Assembly (NCBI GenBank): GCA_965662745.1
Contig: CBFIJK010000013.1
Coordinates: 1 to 64,000 of the forward strand
DNA from: Anianibacter sp965662745
GTDB lineage: Bacteria; Pseudomonadota; Alphaproteobacteria; Rhodobacterales; Rhodobacteraceae
Direction of reading: 5' to 3'
Length of the DNA stretch: 64,000 bases
The position numbers and the translations under genes are program-made. Of the stretch, positions 17,625-25,609 are shown piece by piece. Under the pieces are notes generated by a model. That model ran no database searches, had not been told where the DNA came from, and saw nothing but the letters and a program-made list of their open reading frames with translations. How positions within the stretch are numbered: position 1 is the first letter of the stretch; every line of letters starts with the position of its first letter.

Positions 17625-19643
17625 ATGAGCGAGCTGAGGAAGATCATCATCGACGGCGACGAGATCGAGGTCGATCCCGCCATGACCATCCTGCAGGCCT
17701 GTGAGCAGGCGGGGATCGAAATTCCCCGCTTCTGCTATCACGAGCGTCTGTCGATCGCGGGCAACTGCCGCATGTGCCTTGTCGAGGTTGTCGGCGGCCC
17801 GCCGAAGCCCGCCGCAAGCTGCGCGATGCAGGTCAAGGATTTGCGCCCTGGCCCCGAAGGCCAGCCGCCTGTGATCAAGACGACCTCGCCCATGGTCAAG
17901 AAGGCCCGCGAGGGCGTGATGGAGTTCCTGCTGATCAACCATCCGCTCGATTGTCCGATCTGCGATCAGGGCGGCGAGTGCGATCTTCAGGACCAGGCGA
18001 TGGCCTATGGCGTGGATTTCTCGCGCTACCGCGAACCCAAGCGCGCCGTGGACAACATGGATCTTGGCCCGCTTGTCGGGACCGCGATGACGCGCTGCAT
18101 TTCCTGCACCCGGTGCGTGCGCTTCATCACCGAAGTCGCGGGCATGCCGGAACTTGGCCAGACCGGGCGTGGCGAAGATGCCGAGATCACCGCCTATCTG
18201 GGCCAGACGCTCGAATCCGAGATGCAGGGCAATATCGTCGATCTGTGCCCCGTCGGTGCGCTGACGTCGAAGCCTTATGCGTTCACCGCCCGCCCGTGGG
18301 AGCTGACGAAGACCGAGACAATCGACGTGATGGACGCGCTCGGCTCGAACATCCGTGTTGATACGAAGGGCCGCGAGGTCATGCGTATCCTGCCGCGCAA
18401 CCATGACGGCGTAAACGAGGAATGGCTGTCGGACAAGTCGCGTTACGTTTGGGACGGTTTGCGTCGCCAGCGGCTCGACACGCCGTACATCCGCGAAAAC
18501 GGCAAGCTGCGCGCCGCAAGCTGGGGCGAGGCGCTGTCAGCGACCGCCAAGGCGATGGCGGGCAAGACCGTGGCCGGTCTCGTGGGTGATCTCGCGCCCG
18601 TCGAGGCGGCCTATGCGCTGAAAACGCTCATCGAGGGGCAGGGCGGCCGCGTCGAATGCCGCACCGACGATGCCAAGCTGCCCGAGGGAAACCGGTCAGG
18701 CTATGTCGGAACGGCGACGATCGAAGAGATCGAAGAGGCCGACAATATCCTGCTGATCGGCACCAACCCGCGCGCGGAATCGCCGGTGCTGAATTCGCGC
18801 ATTCGCAAGGCCTGGGCGCGCGGCGCCAAGGTCGCGCTGATCGGCGAGGCGGTCGATCTGACCTATGACTACAGCCATATTGGCACCGACCGCGCAGCGC
18901 TCGTGAATCTCGTGGGCCAGGATCATTCCGACAAGAAGGACCTGAACGGTGTCATGATCATCGGCCAGGGCGCCTTGACTGGCCCGGATGGCGCTGCGGT
19001 TCTCAGCCAGGCGATGAAGGCTGCCGAAGCCGCCGTTTCCAAGGTGATGATCCTGCACACAGCAGCCTCGCGCGTTGGCGCGATGGATATCGGCGCCGTG
19101 ACGCAAGGCGGGATCGACGCCGCGATGGACGGGGCCGATGTGGTCTACAACCTTGGCGCTGACGAAGTCGAGATCGCCAAGGGCCCCTTCGTGATCTACC
19201 AGGGCAGCCACGGTGACCGGGGCGCGCACCGCGCCGATATCATCCTGCCCGCCGCCGCCTATACCGAGGAACAGGGCCTCTTCGTGAATACCGAAGGCCG
19301 CCCGCAGCTTGCGCTGCGCGCCAACTTCCCGCCGGGCGAGGCCAAGGAAAACTGGGCGATCCTGCGTGCCCTGTCGGGTGAGATGGGTGAAAAGCTGCCC
19401 TTCGATACCATCGGGCAGCTGCGCGCCGAGATCGTCAAGGCGGTTCCGGATCTGGCGAAGATCGACGAGGTTTCCGAAAACGAATGGCAGCGTGTGCCGC
19501 TGCAAAAGCCGGGCTCTGGCGATTTCGCGTCGCCGGTCAAGGATCACTACCTGACCAACCCGATCGCGCGCGCCTCGACGCTGATGGCGGAATTGTCGCG
19601 GCTTGCGGCGGATCGCGGGCAAACGGCGCTCGCGGCGGAATAG
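17625..19643 (+). CDS. nuoG: NADH-quinone oxidoreductase subunit G
   Basis: 672 residues; the 75-kDa peripheral subunit. Residues 1-80 form a 2Fe-2S ferredoxin (N1b) with CYHERLSIAGNCRMCLVE and a later Cys in AASCAM. The His/Cys-ligated cluster N5 follows in NHPLDCPICDQGGECDLQ and the N4 cluster in CISCTRCVRF with CPVGAL. The rest is a molybdopterin-oxidoreductase-like domain that has no active Mo centre in complex I. The extra N7 cluster seen in E. coli was not identified. It is preceded by a GGAG site. Confidence 0.97.
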   Translation: MSELRKIIIDGDEIEVDPAMTILQACEQAGIEIPRFCYHERLSIAGNCRMCLVEVVGGPPKPAASCAMQVKDLRPGPEGQPPVIKTTSPMVKKAREGVMEFLLINHPLDCPICDQGGECDLQDQAMAYGVDFSRYREPKRAVDNMDLGPLVGTAMTRCISCTRCVRFITEVAGMPELGQTGRGEDAEITAYLGQTLESEMQGNIVDLCPVGALTSKPYAFTARPWELTKTETIDVMDALGSNIRVDTKGREVMRILPRNHDGVNEEWLSDKSRYVWDGLRRQRLDTPYIRENGKLRAASWGEALSATAKAMAGKTVAGLVGDLAPVEAAYALKTLIEGQGGRVECRTDDAKLPEGNRSGYVGTATIEEIEEADNILLIGTNPRAESPVLNSRIRKAWARGAKVALIGEAVDLTYDYSHIGTDRAALVNLVGQDHSDKKDLNGVMIIGQGALTGPDGAAVLSQAMKAAEAAVSKVMILHTAASRVGAMDIGAVTQGGIDAAMDGADVVYNLGADEVEIAKGPFVIYQGSHGDRGAHRADIILPAAAYTEEQGLFVNTEGRPQLALRANFPPGEAKENWAILRALSGEMGEKLPFDTIGQLRAEIVKAVPDLAKIDEVSENEWQRVPLQKPGSGDFASPVKDHYLTNPIARASTLMAELSRLAADRGQTALAAE

Positions 19644-19646
19644 GGC

Positions 19647-20036
19647 ATGAGGTGTGCCGGTGCCGGTTGGATGGCCGTTCTGGCCGTTTGCGCCTGCGCC
19701 GGTCCGCAGCTTCCCGACGATGCTAGGATCGGCGACTACCTTGGCATCGAAACACGCCTCTTGGAGGGCGATCTGGTGAACTTTCTCGTCCAGATGAGTC
19801 CCGAGGCCGCCCCGGCCCAGGTCGAGGCTTATACAGAATGTGCGGCGGCGCGCTATGCGCTGATCCGCGGATACGGTTTCGCGCGCCACGTGCGCACAAA
19901 TGTAGAGTTAAAGGGTGGCGTCTGGCTTGGAGATGCGGTTTACACCATCTCGAACGCGCTTCCCGACGGTCTTCGCACCATAGACGCAGAGGTTGTCGTG
20001 GCGAATTGCGAGGACTCAGGCATACCGACGGTGTGA
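19647..20036 (+). CDS. Small exported, probably lipidated protein in the nuo operon
   Basis: 129 residues, three bases after nuoG and six before nuoH. The N-terminus (AGAGWMAVLAVCACAGPQL) is hydrophobic and ends in a possible lipobox (VCAC), so it is likely a lipoprotein or secreted. Two Cys residues in the mature part (YTECAAARY and VANCEDSG) could form a disulfide. No family is recognised. It is the second small exported Cys-containing protein inside the operon, after the one at 16758. Confidence 0.6.
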   Translation: MRCAGAGWMAVLAVCACAGPQLPDDARIGDYLGIETRLLEGDLVNFLVQMSPEAAPAQVEAYTECAAARYALIRGYGFARHVRTNVELKGGVWLGDAVYTISNALPDGLRTIDAEVVVANCEDSGIPTV

Positions 20037-20042
20037 GGACCA

Positions 20043-21071
20043 ATGGCTGACTTCTTTTCGACCGGACTGGGCATTTTCGTCCTGACATTGGCGCAGGGTC
20101 TGTTGATGGCCGTGTTCCTTCTGCTTTCGGCGTATTTCATTCTGTATGCGGATCGTAAGGTCTGGGCGGCTGTGCAGATGCGCCGCGGCCCGAATGTCGT
20201 GGGCGCATGGGGTCTGCTGCAAAGCCTCGCGGACATGATGAAGCTGGTCCTCAAAGAGGTCGTGATTCCTGCGGGCGCTGACCGCACCGTGTTTCTTCTG
20301 GCGCCGGTGCTCTCCTTTGCGCTGCCCATGGCGGCCTGGGCGGTCATTCCGTTCAACGACAGCTGGTATCTGTCCAATATCAACGTCGCGATCCTTTATA
20401 TCTTTGCCATCTCCTCGCTCGAGGTCTACGGCGTGATCATGGGTGGTTGGGCGTCAAACTCCAAATATCCGTTCCTCGGCTCGCTCCGCTCTGCCGCGCA
20501 GATGATTTCCTACGAGGTGTCCATCGGTCTCATCATCATCGGTGTGATCTTGTCGACGGGGTCGATGAACTTTGGCGATATCGTCCATGCGCAGGACGGG
20601 TCCTATGGCCTGTTCAACTGGTATTGGCTGCCGCACCTGCCGATGGTGGTGCTGTTCTTCGTGTCGGCACTGGCCGAAACCAATCGCCCGCCGTTCGATC
20701 TGCCCGAGGCGGAATCCGAACTCGTCGCGGGCTATCAGGTGGAATATTCCTCGACGCCATTCCTTCTGTTCATGGCCGGCGAATACATCGCCATGTTCCT
20801 GATGTGCGCCCTCATGAGCCTGATGTTCTTCGGAGGCTGGTTGTCGCCCATCCCCGGCCTGCCCGACGGCGCGCTTTGGATGATTGCCAAGATGGGCTTC
20901 TTCTTCTTCATCTTCGCGATGGTGAAGGCCATCGTGCCGCGCTATCGCTATGACCAGCTGATGCGCCTTGGTTGGAAAGTTTTCCTTCCCCTGTCGCTTT
21001 TCTGGGTCGTTCTGGTATCCTTCTTTGCACAATACGAACTGTTCGGCGGGGCCTATGCCCGCTGGCTATAA
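20043..21071 (+). CDS. nuoH: NADH-quinone oxidoreductase subunit H
   Basis: 342 residues with eight predicted transmembrane helices. It is the membrane subunit that connects the arms and lines the quinone channel. Conserved loops are YADRKVWAAVQMRRGPNVVG near the N-terminus, ETNRPPFDLPEAESELVAGY (the acidic third loop) and YSSTPFLLFMAGEYIAMF. The start follows a GAGGA site. The stop at 21071 is followed directly by an A-rich stretch and the methyltransferase-like gene. Confidence 0.96.
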   Translation: MADFFSTGLGIFVLTLAQGLLMAVFLLLSAYFILYADRKVWAAVQMRRGPNVVGAWGLLQSLADMMKLVLKEVVIPAGADRTVFLLAPVLSFALPMAAWAVIPFNDSWYLSNINVAILYIFAISSLEVYGVIMGGWASNSKYPFLGSLRSAAQMISYEVSIGLIIIGVILSTGSMNFGDIVHAQDGSYGLFNWYWLPHLPMVVLFFVSALAETNRPPFDLPEAESELVAGYQVEYSSTPFLLFMAGEYIAMFLMCALMSLMFFGGWLSPIPGLPDGALWMIAKMGFFFFIFAMVKAIVPRYRYDQLMRLGWKVFLPLSLFWVVLVSFFAQYELFGGAYARWL

Positions 21072-21099
21072 AAAAATGAGCAGAGGCAGAGAAATTACC

Positions 21100-21843
21100 A
21101 TGGGCATCGACCTGGTTCTAATTTCACGTCTTGCTGATCTGTCGACCCGCATGCCGACCCCCAAACGCAGCCTGATGTTAGGCCGCCAGACCATCGTTCT
21201 TCGCGAGAAAGGCAATCAGCGCTATCGCAAGGCGCTGCGCTGGGCAGGTGTCGAGGACAAGGAGATCACCGATCTCGTCCCCGAGGACCGCTATGCCGAG
21301 GCCGCGCTGCGCGAGCTTGGCTATGGCAATGTTGAATCGCTTGATTTCAGCCCGTCGGAGGGCGCCGAGCATGTCGTCGATCTGAACTACCCGGTGAAAG
21401 AAAGCCTGCACGAGCAGTTCGACTTCATCTACGACGGCGGCACGATTGAGCATGTGTTCAACGTCGCGCAGGCGCTTGAGAACGTGTTCAACATGCTGCG
21501 GCCCGGCGGCGTCTTTGCGTCGGCCAACGGCATGAACGGTTGGTGGGCGCATGGACTCTACCAGTTCAACCCCGATCTTGTGTATTCCTTCTGGAAGCGC
21601 AGCGTGGGATGCGAAGTCATGAACTGCATCGCGCTTCCGGCGCATCAGAAATTCCCGGCGGTTGACCTGCCGGACCCGGCAGATTACGGACGCCGCTTAC
21701 GCCGGCTTGCAAAGAAACTGCCTGAAAGCCGCGTCTATCTCTACTACGAGATCCGAAAATCCGAAGAGGCAGTGCTGACCGGCCCTGCCTTGCAATCCGA
21801 CTACGTTTCGCGTTGGCAGCGAGACGATGGTCACGTGAACTGA
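21100..21843 (+). CDS. Class I methyltransferase-like protein inserted between nuoH and nuoI
   Basis: 247 residues from the ATG at 21100, which follows AGAGGCAGAGA; ATG 21076 would add eight residues but has no ribosome-binding site. The region FDFIYDGGTIEHVFNVAQ, then LENVFNMLRPGGVFASANG, is the post-motif I and motif III pattern of SAM-dependent methyltransferases of the type found with carbohydrate loci. An early LGYGNVESLDFSP may be the SAM-binding strand, but the classic GxGxG loop is absent. Substrate is unknown. It is the second non-complex-I enzyme placed inside nuo. Confidence 0.7.
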   Translation: MGIDLVLISRLADLSTRMPTPKRSLMLGRQTIVLREKGNQRYRKALRWAGVEDKEITDLVPEDRYAEAALRELGYGNVESLDFSPSEGAEHVVDLNYPVKESLHEQFDFIYDGGTIEHVFNVAQALENVFNMLRPGGVFASANGMNGWWAHGLYQFNPDLVYSFWKRSVGCEVMNCIALPAHQKFPAVDLPDPADYGRRLRRLAKKLPESRVYLYYEIRKSEEAVLTGPALQSDYVSRWQRDDGHVN

Positions 21844-21859
21844 CGGAGGCACACGCGCC

Positions 21860-22354
21860 ATGGCAACGATTGATTACGCCCGCGCCACGCGCTACTTCCT
21901 GCTTACGGATTTCATCAAGGGTTTTGCCCTGGGCTTGAAGTATTTCTTCGCACCCAAGGCGACCTTGAACTATCCGCATGAAAAAGGCCCGCTCTCGCCC
22001 CGTTTCCGGGGCGAGCATGCGCTGCGCCGGTATCCCAACGGCGAAGAGCGTTGCATCGCTTGCAAACTGTGCGAGGCGATCTGCCCCGCGCAGGCGATCA
22101 CCATCGACGCAGAGCCGCGCAGCGACGGCAGCCGCCGGACGACGCGATACGATATCGACATGACAAAGTGCATCTACTGCGGCTTCTGCGAAGAAGCCTG
22201 CCCGGTGGATGCCATCGTCGAAGGCCCGAATTTCGAGTTTTCGACCGAGACCCGCGAAGAGCTGTTCTACGACAAGGCCAAACTTTTGGCGAATGGCGAA
22301 CGGTGGGAAGCGGAAATCGCACGCAATCTGGAACTCGACGCGCCTTACCGCTAA
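21860..22354 (+). CDS. nuoI: NADH-quinone oxidoreductase subunit I
   Basis: 164 residues; the TYKY/23-kDa subunit with two 4Fe-4S clusters (N6a and N6b). The ferredoxin motifs are CIACKLCEAICP and CIYCGFCEEACP, each followed by the distal Cys-Pro of the partner cluster. The N-terminal FIKGFALGLKYFF helix lies along the membrane. It passes electrons from NuoG to NuoB. A GGAGG site (in tgacGGAGGcac) precedes the ATG. Confidence 0.97.
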   Translation: MATIDYARATRYFLLTDFIKGFALGLKYFFAPKATLNYPHEKGPLSPRFRGEHALRRYPNGEERCIACKLCEAICPAQAITIDAEPRSDGSRRTTRYDIDMTKCIYCGFCEEACPVDAIVEGPNFEFSTETREELFYDKAKLLANGERWEAEIARNLELDAPYR

Positions 22355-22406
22355 AGGTCGCGCCATGGGCGGCCAGAGAGTCGCCGCGCCGCAGGGGAAC
22401 GAACCG

Positions 22407-23021
22407 ATGGCTGCCGCAAGCTTTGCTTTTTATCTCTTCGCGATCACAGTGGTCGCGGCCGGGCTTTTCACCGTGATCGCCCGCAATCCGGTGCACTCTG
22501 TGCTCTGGTTGATCCTCGCCTTCCTGTCATCGGCTGGCCTCTTCGTTCTGATGGGCGCTGAGTTCGTCGCGATGCTTTTGATTATCGTCTATGTGGGCGC
22601 GGTCGCGGTGCTGTTCCTCTTCGTCGTGATGATGCTCGACGTGGATTTCGCGCAGCTGAAGGCGGAGATGGCGAAATACATGCCGGTCGCCCTGCTGATC
22701 GGCGTGGTGATCCTGATGCAGCTTGCCATCGTCTTCGGCGCCTGGACCAGCGCAGATCAGGCCGAAAGCTTGCGTGCTGCCGTCACGCCCGATCCCAGCG
22801 AAGTGCAGAACACCGCCGCGCTCGGGCAGTTGATCTATGACGATTACATCCTGCTGTTCCAGCTTTCGGGGCTGATCCTTCTGGTGGCGATGATCGGTGC
22901 GATCGTGTTGACGCTGCGCCACCGCCCGAATGTGAAGCGGCAGGATATCCTGGCGCAGATGTACCGTGATCCGGCGAAGGCGCTTGAGATGAAAGACGTG
23001 AAACCGGGGCAGGGCCTGTGA
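22407..23021 (+). CDS. nuoJ: NADH-quinone oxidoreductase subunit J
   Basis: 204 residues from the ATG at 22407, which has GGGGAA 7 bases upstream; an in-frame ATG at 22365 would add 14 polar residues. Five transmembrane helices are predicted. The conserved third helix appears as LLIIVYVGAVAVLFLFVVMML, which carries the pi-bulge residues needed for coupling in complex I. Its stop overlaps the start of a 35-codon frame in GTGA. Confidence 0.95.
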   Translation: MAAASFAFYLFAITVVAAGLFTVIARNPVHSVLWLILAFLSSAGLFVLMGAEFVAMLLIIVYVGAVAVLFLFVVMMLDVDFAQLKAEMAKYMPVALLIGVVILMQLAIVFGAWTSADQAESLRAAVTPDPSEVQNTAALGQLIYDDYILLFQLSGLILLVAMIGAIVLTLRHRPNVKRQDILAQMYRDPAKALEMKDVKPGQGL

Positions 23022-23125
23022 GCCAGTTTGCCCCCCTGTTGCCGCTTCTGGGCCTCGTCGCGCTTGTCGTGACCGCGGTCCGTCGGCGGCGCGAAAAGAA
23101 AAAACGGTTTGAGGGACGGCAATGA
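23018..23125 (+). CDS. 35-residue single-helix membrane microprotein between nuoJ and nuoK
   Basis: A short frame that begins with GTG inside the nuoJ stop (GTGA) and ends with TGA inside the nuoK start (ATGA), so it exactly fills the spacer. The product starts MSQFAPLLPLLGLVALVVTA and ends with a strongly basic tail (RRRREKKKRFEGRQ). That is one transmembrane helix with positive charges predicted inside. The double coupling, together with topology that follows the positive-inside rule, argues for a real gene. I know of no named family. It could be a minor complex I subunit or assembly factor; this is inference. Confidence 0.6.
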   Translation: MSQFAPLLPLLGLVALVVTAVRRRREKKKRFEGRQ

Positions 23126-23427
23126 TCGGACTTGAACACTATCTGACGGTTGCAGCGGCGCTGTTCGTGATCGGTATCTTCGGGCTCTTCCTCAACCGGA
23201 AGAACGTGATCATCATCCTGATGTCGATCGAATTGATGCTGCTTTCGGTCAACATCAACCTCGTCGCCTTTTCCTGGCATCTGAACGACATGGTGGGGCA
23301 GGTCTTTACCATGTTCGTCCTGACCGTGGCCGCTGCCGAGGCCGCGATCGGGCTAGCCATTCTTGTCTGTTTCTTCCGCACGCGCGGGACCATCGACGTG
23401 GAAAACGTCAACGTGATGAAAGGCTGA
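23122..23427 (+). CDS. nuoK: NADH-quinone oxidoreductase subunit K
   Basis: 101 residues with three transmembrane helices, the MrpC-like membrane subunit of complex I. Conserved Glu residues lie in IELMLLSVNINLVAF and AAAEAAIGLAILVCFFR, both needed for proton translocation in homologs. The ATG overlaps the stop of the preceding microprotein frame. Length matches the family. Confidence 0.96.
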   Translation: MIGLEHYLTVAAALFVIGIFGLFLNRKNVIIILMSIELMLLSVNINLVAFSWHLNDMVGQVFTMFVLTVAAAEAAIGLAILVCFFRTRGTIDVENVNVMKG

Positions 23428-23434
23428 AGCGACC

Positions 23435-25609
23435 ATGGCGACGATCATCCTATTCGCCCCGCTTCTCGGCGCGATCCTCTGCGGGTTTGGCTGGCGCTTT
23501 ATCGGCGAGGTCGCGGCGCAGTGGACGGCCACGGGCCTTCTGTTCCTGTCCGCCTTCCTGTCCTGGATCGTGTTTCTTGGGTTCGACGGCACGACGCAAT
23601 ATGTCGACCTCTTCCGCTGGATCGAAAGCGGCAGCCTGTCGACAAGCTGGGAAATCCGGCTGGACCGTCTGACGGCGATCATGCTGATCGTCATCACGAC
23701 CGTCTCGTCGCTCGTGCACCTCTATTCCTTCGGCTACATGGCGCATGACGACAATTTCCGCGACGGCGAAAGCTATCGTCCCCGCTTCTTCGCGTATCTG
23801 TCGTTCTTCACCTTCGCCATGCTTATGCTGGTCACGTCGAACAACCTTGTTCAGATGTTCTTCGGCTGGGAAGGCGTTGGCGTCGCATCCTACCTTCTGA
23901 TCGGGTTCTACTTCCGCAAACCATCCGCCAATGCCGCCGCGATGAAGGCGTTCATCGTCAACCGCGTCGGCGATTTCGGCTTTGCGCTTGGCATCTTTGC
24001 CTTGTTCTACCTGACGGACAGCATCGACATGGACGTGATCTTCATGGCTGCGCCGGAACTGGCTGAAACCCAGATCAGCTTTCTCTGGGCCGAATGGAAC
24101 GCAGCCAACCTGATTGCCGTCCTGCTGTTCATCGGCGCGATGGGCAAGTCGGCGCAGTTGGTCCTGCACACCTGGCTGCCCGACGCGATGGAAGGCCCGA
24201 CGCCCGTGTCGGCGCTGATCCATGCCGCGACGATGGTGACGGCGGGCGTCTTCCTTGTCTGCCGCATGTCACCGCTGATGGAATACGCGCCCGAGGCGCA
24301 GACCTTTATCGTCATCCTCGGCGCGACGACCGCATTTTTCGCCGCCACGGTCGGACTTGTGCAGAACGACATCAAGCGCGTGATCGCTTATTCGACCTGT
24401 TCGCAGCTTGGGTACATGTTCGTGGCCGCAGGCGTGGGCGTTTATTCCGTCGCGATGTTCCACCTCTTCACGCACGCCTTCTTCAAGGCGATGCTGTTCC
24501 TCGGCGCAGGCTCGGTCATCCACGGGATGCACCACGAGCAGGACATGCGGAACTATGGCGGCTTGCGCAAAAAGCTGCCCTACACGTTCTTGGCGATGAT
24601 GATCGGCACGCTGGCGATCACCGGCGTCGGCATCCCGCTGACCCATATCGGCTTTGCCGGCTTCCTGTCGAAGGACGCGGTCATCGAAAGCGCCTGGGGC
24701 GCTTTGTCGGGGCCGGGGACCTACGCGTTCTGGCTGCTCGTGATCGCCGCGATGTTCACATCCTTCTATTCGTGGCGCCTGATCTTCCTGACCTTCTTTG
24801 GTGAGCCGCGGGGCGACAAGCATACCCACGACCACGCGCACGAGTCGCCCATGACCATGCTCGTCCCCTTGGGCGTTCTGTCGCTGGGCGCGATCTTTTC
24901 TGGAATGGTCTGGTTCTCGGGCTTCTTTGGTGAGCATGAAGAGGTGAACGCCTTCTTCGGCATCCCCGAACATCACGTCGAGGCCGCTGCCACGTCCGAA
25001 GGCGATGATCATGGCGAAGGCCTGGTCGATGCCGCCGAAGAAGTCGCCGAGGGCGATGCCAGTGGCGCTTTGGCCGCCGTGACCGAGCCCGTCGAGGGCG
25101 AGCCGGCCGAGGGCGACGAGACCCATGCAGAAGTCGCCGCAGGCGGCTGGCAGCCGGGCGACGGTGCGATCTACATGGCCCCCGAAAACCACGTCATGGA
25201 CGAGGCGCACCACGCGCCCACATGGGTCAAGGTCGCGCCCTTCTTCGCTATGCTGATAGGACTTGGCTTTGCCTATCTCTTCTACATCGTGAACCCGGCG
25301 CTGCCTCGCAAGCTGGCCGAAAACCAGCGCCCGCTATACCTGTTCCTTCTGAACAAGTGGTATTTCGACGAGGCGTATGAGTTCCTCATCGTGCGTCCGA
25401 CGAAATGGCTGGGCGGGTTCCTGTGGCGGCGCGGTGACGGCAATATCATCGACGGCGGCATCAACGGGCTGGCGATGGGTATCGTGCCGTTCTTCACGCG
25501 CCTCGCGGGCCGGGCGCAGTCCGGTTACCTCTTCCACTACGCCTTCGCGATGGTTATCGGGATCGCGATCCTCATCACCTGGATGACGCTGGGCGCCGGA
25601 GCGGAATAA
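23435..25609 (+). CDS. nuoL: NADH-quinone oxidoreductase subunit L
   Basis: 724 residues, the distal antiporter-like pump subunit. Signatures include MFFGWEGVGVASYLLIGFYF, LVLHTWLPDAMEGPTPVSAL and LIHAATMVTAGVFLVCR. It is longer than the 613-residue E. coli protein. The extra length includes an acidic, Glu/Ala/Asp-rich stretch at about residues 515-585 between late helices, followed by the amphipathic and terminal helix region. The stop and nuoM start share one base (TAATG). Confidence 0.97.
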   Translation: MATIILFAPLLGAILCGFGWRFIGEVAAQWTATGLLFLSAFLSWIVFLGFDGTTQYVDLFRWIESGSLSTSWEIRLDRLTAIMLIVITTVSSLVHLYSFGYMAHDDNFRDGESYRPRFFAYLSFFTFAMLMLVTSNNLVQMFFGWEGVGVASYLLIGFYFRKPSANAAAMKAFIVNRVGDFGFALGIFALFYLTDSIDMDVIFMAAPELAETQISFLWAEWNAANLIAVLLFIGAMGKSAQLVLHTWLPDAMEGPTPVSALIHAATMVTAGVFLVCRMSPLMEYAPEAQTFIVILGATTAFFAATVGLVQNDIKRVIAYSTCSQLGYMFVAAGVGVYSVAMFHLFTHAFFKAMLFLGAGSVIHGMHHEQDMRNYGGLRKKLPYTFLAMMIGTLAITGVGIPLTHIGFAGFLSKDAVIESAWGALSGPGTYAFWLLVIAAMFTSFYSWRLIFLTFFGEPRGDKHTHDHAHESPMTMLVPLGVLSLGAIFSGMVWFSGFFGEHEEVNAFFGIPEHHVEAAATSEGDDHGEGLVDAAEEVAEGDASGALAAVTEPVEGEPAEGDETHAEVAAGGWQPGDGAIYMAPENHVMDEAHHAPTWVKVAPFFAMLIGLGFAYLFYIVNPALPRKLAENQRPLYLFLLNKWYFDEAYEFLIVRPTKWLGGFLWRRGDGNIIDGGINGLAMGIVPFFTRLAGRAQSGYLFHYAFAMVIGIAILITWMTLGAGAE

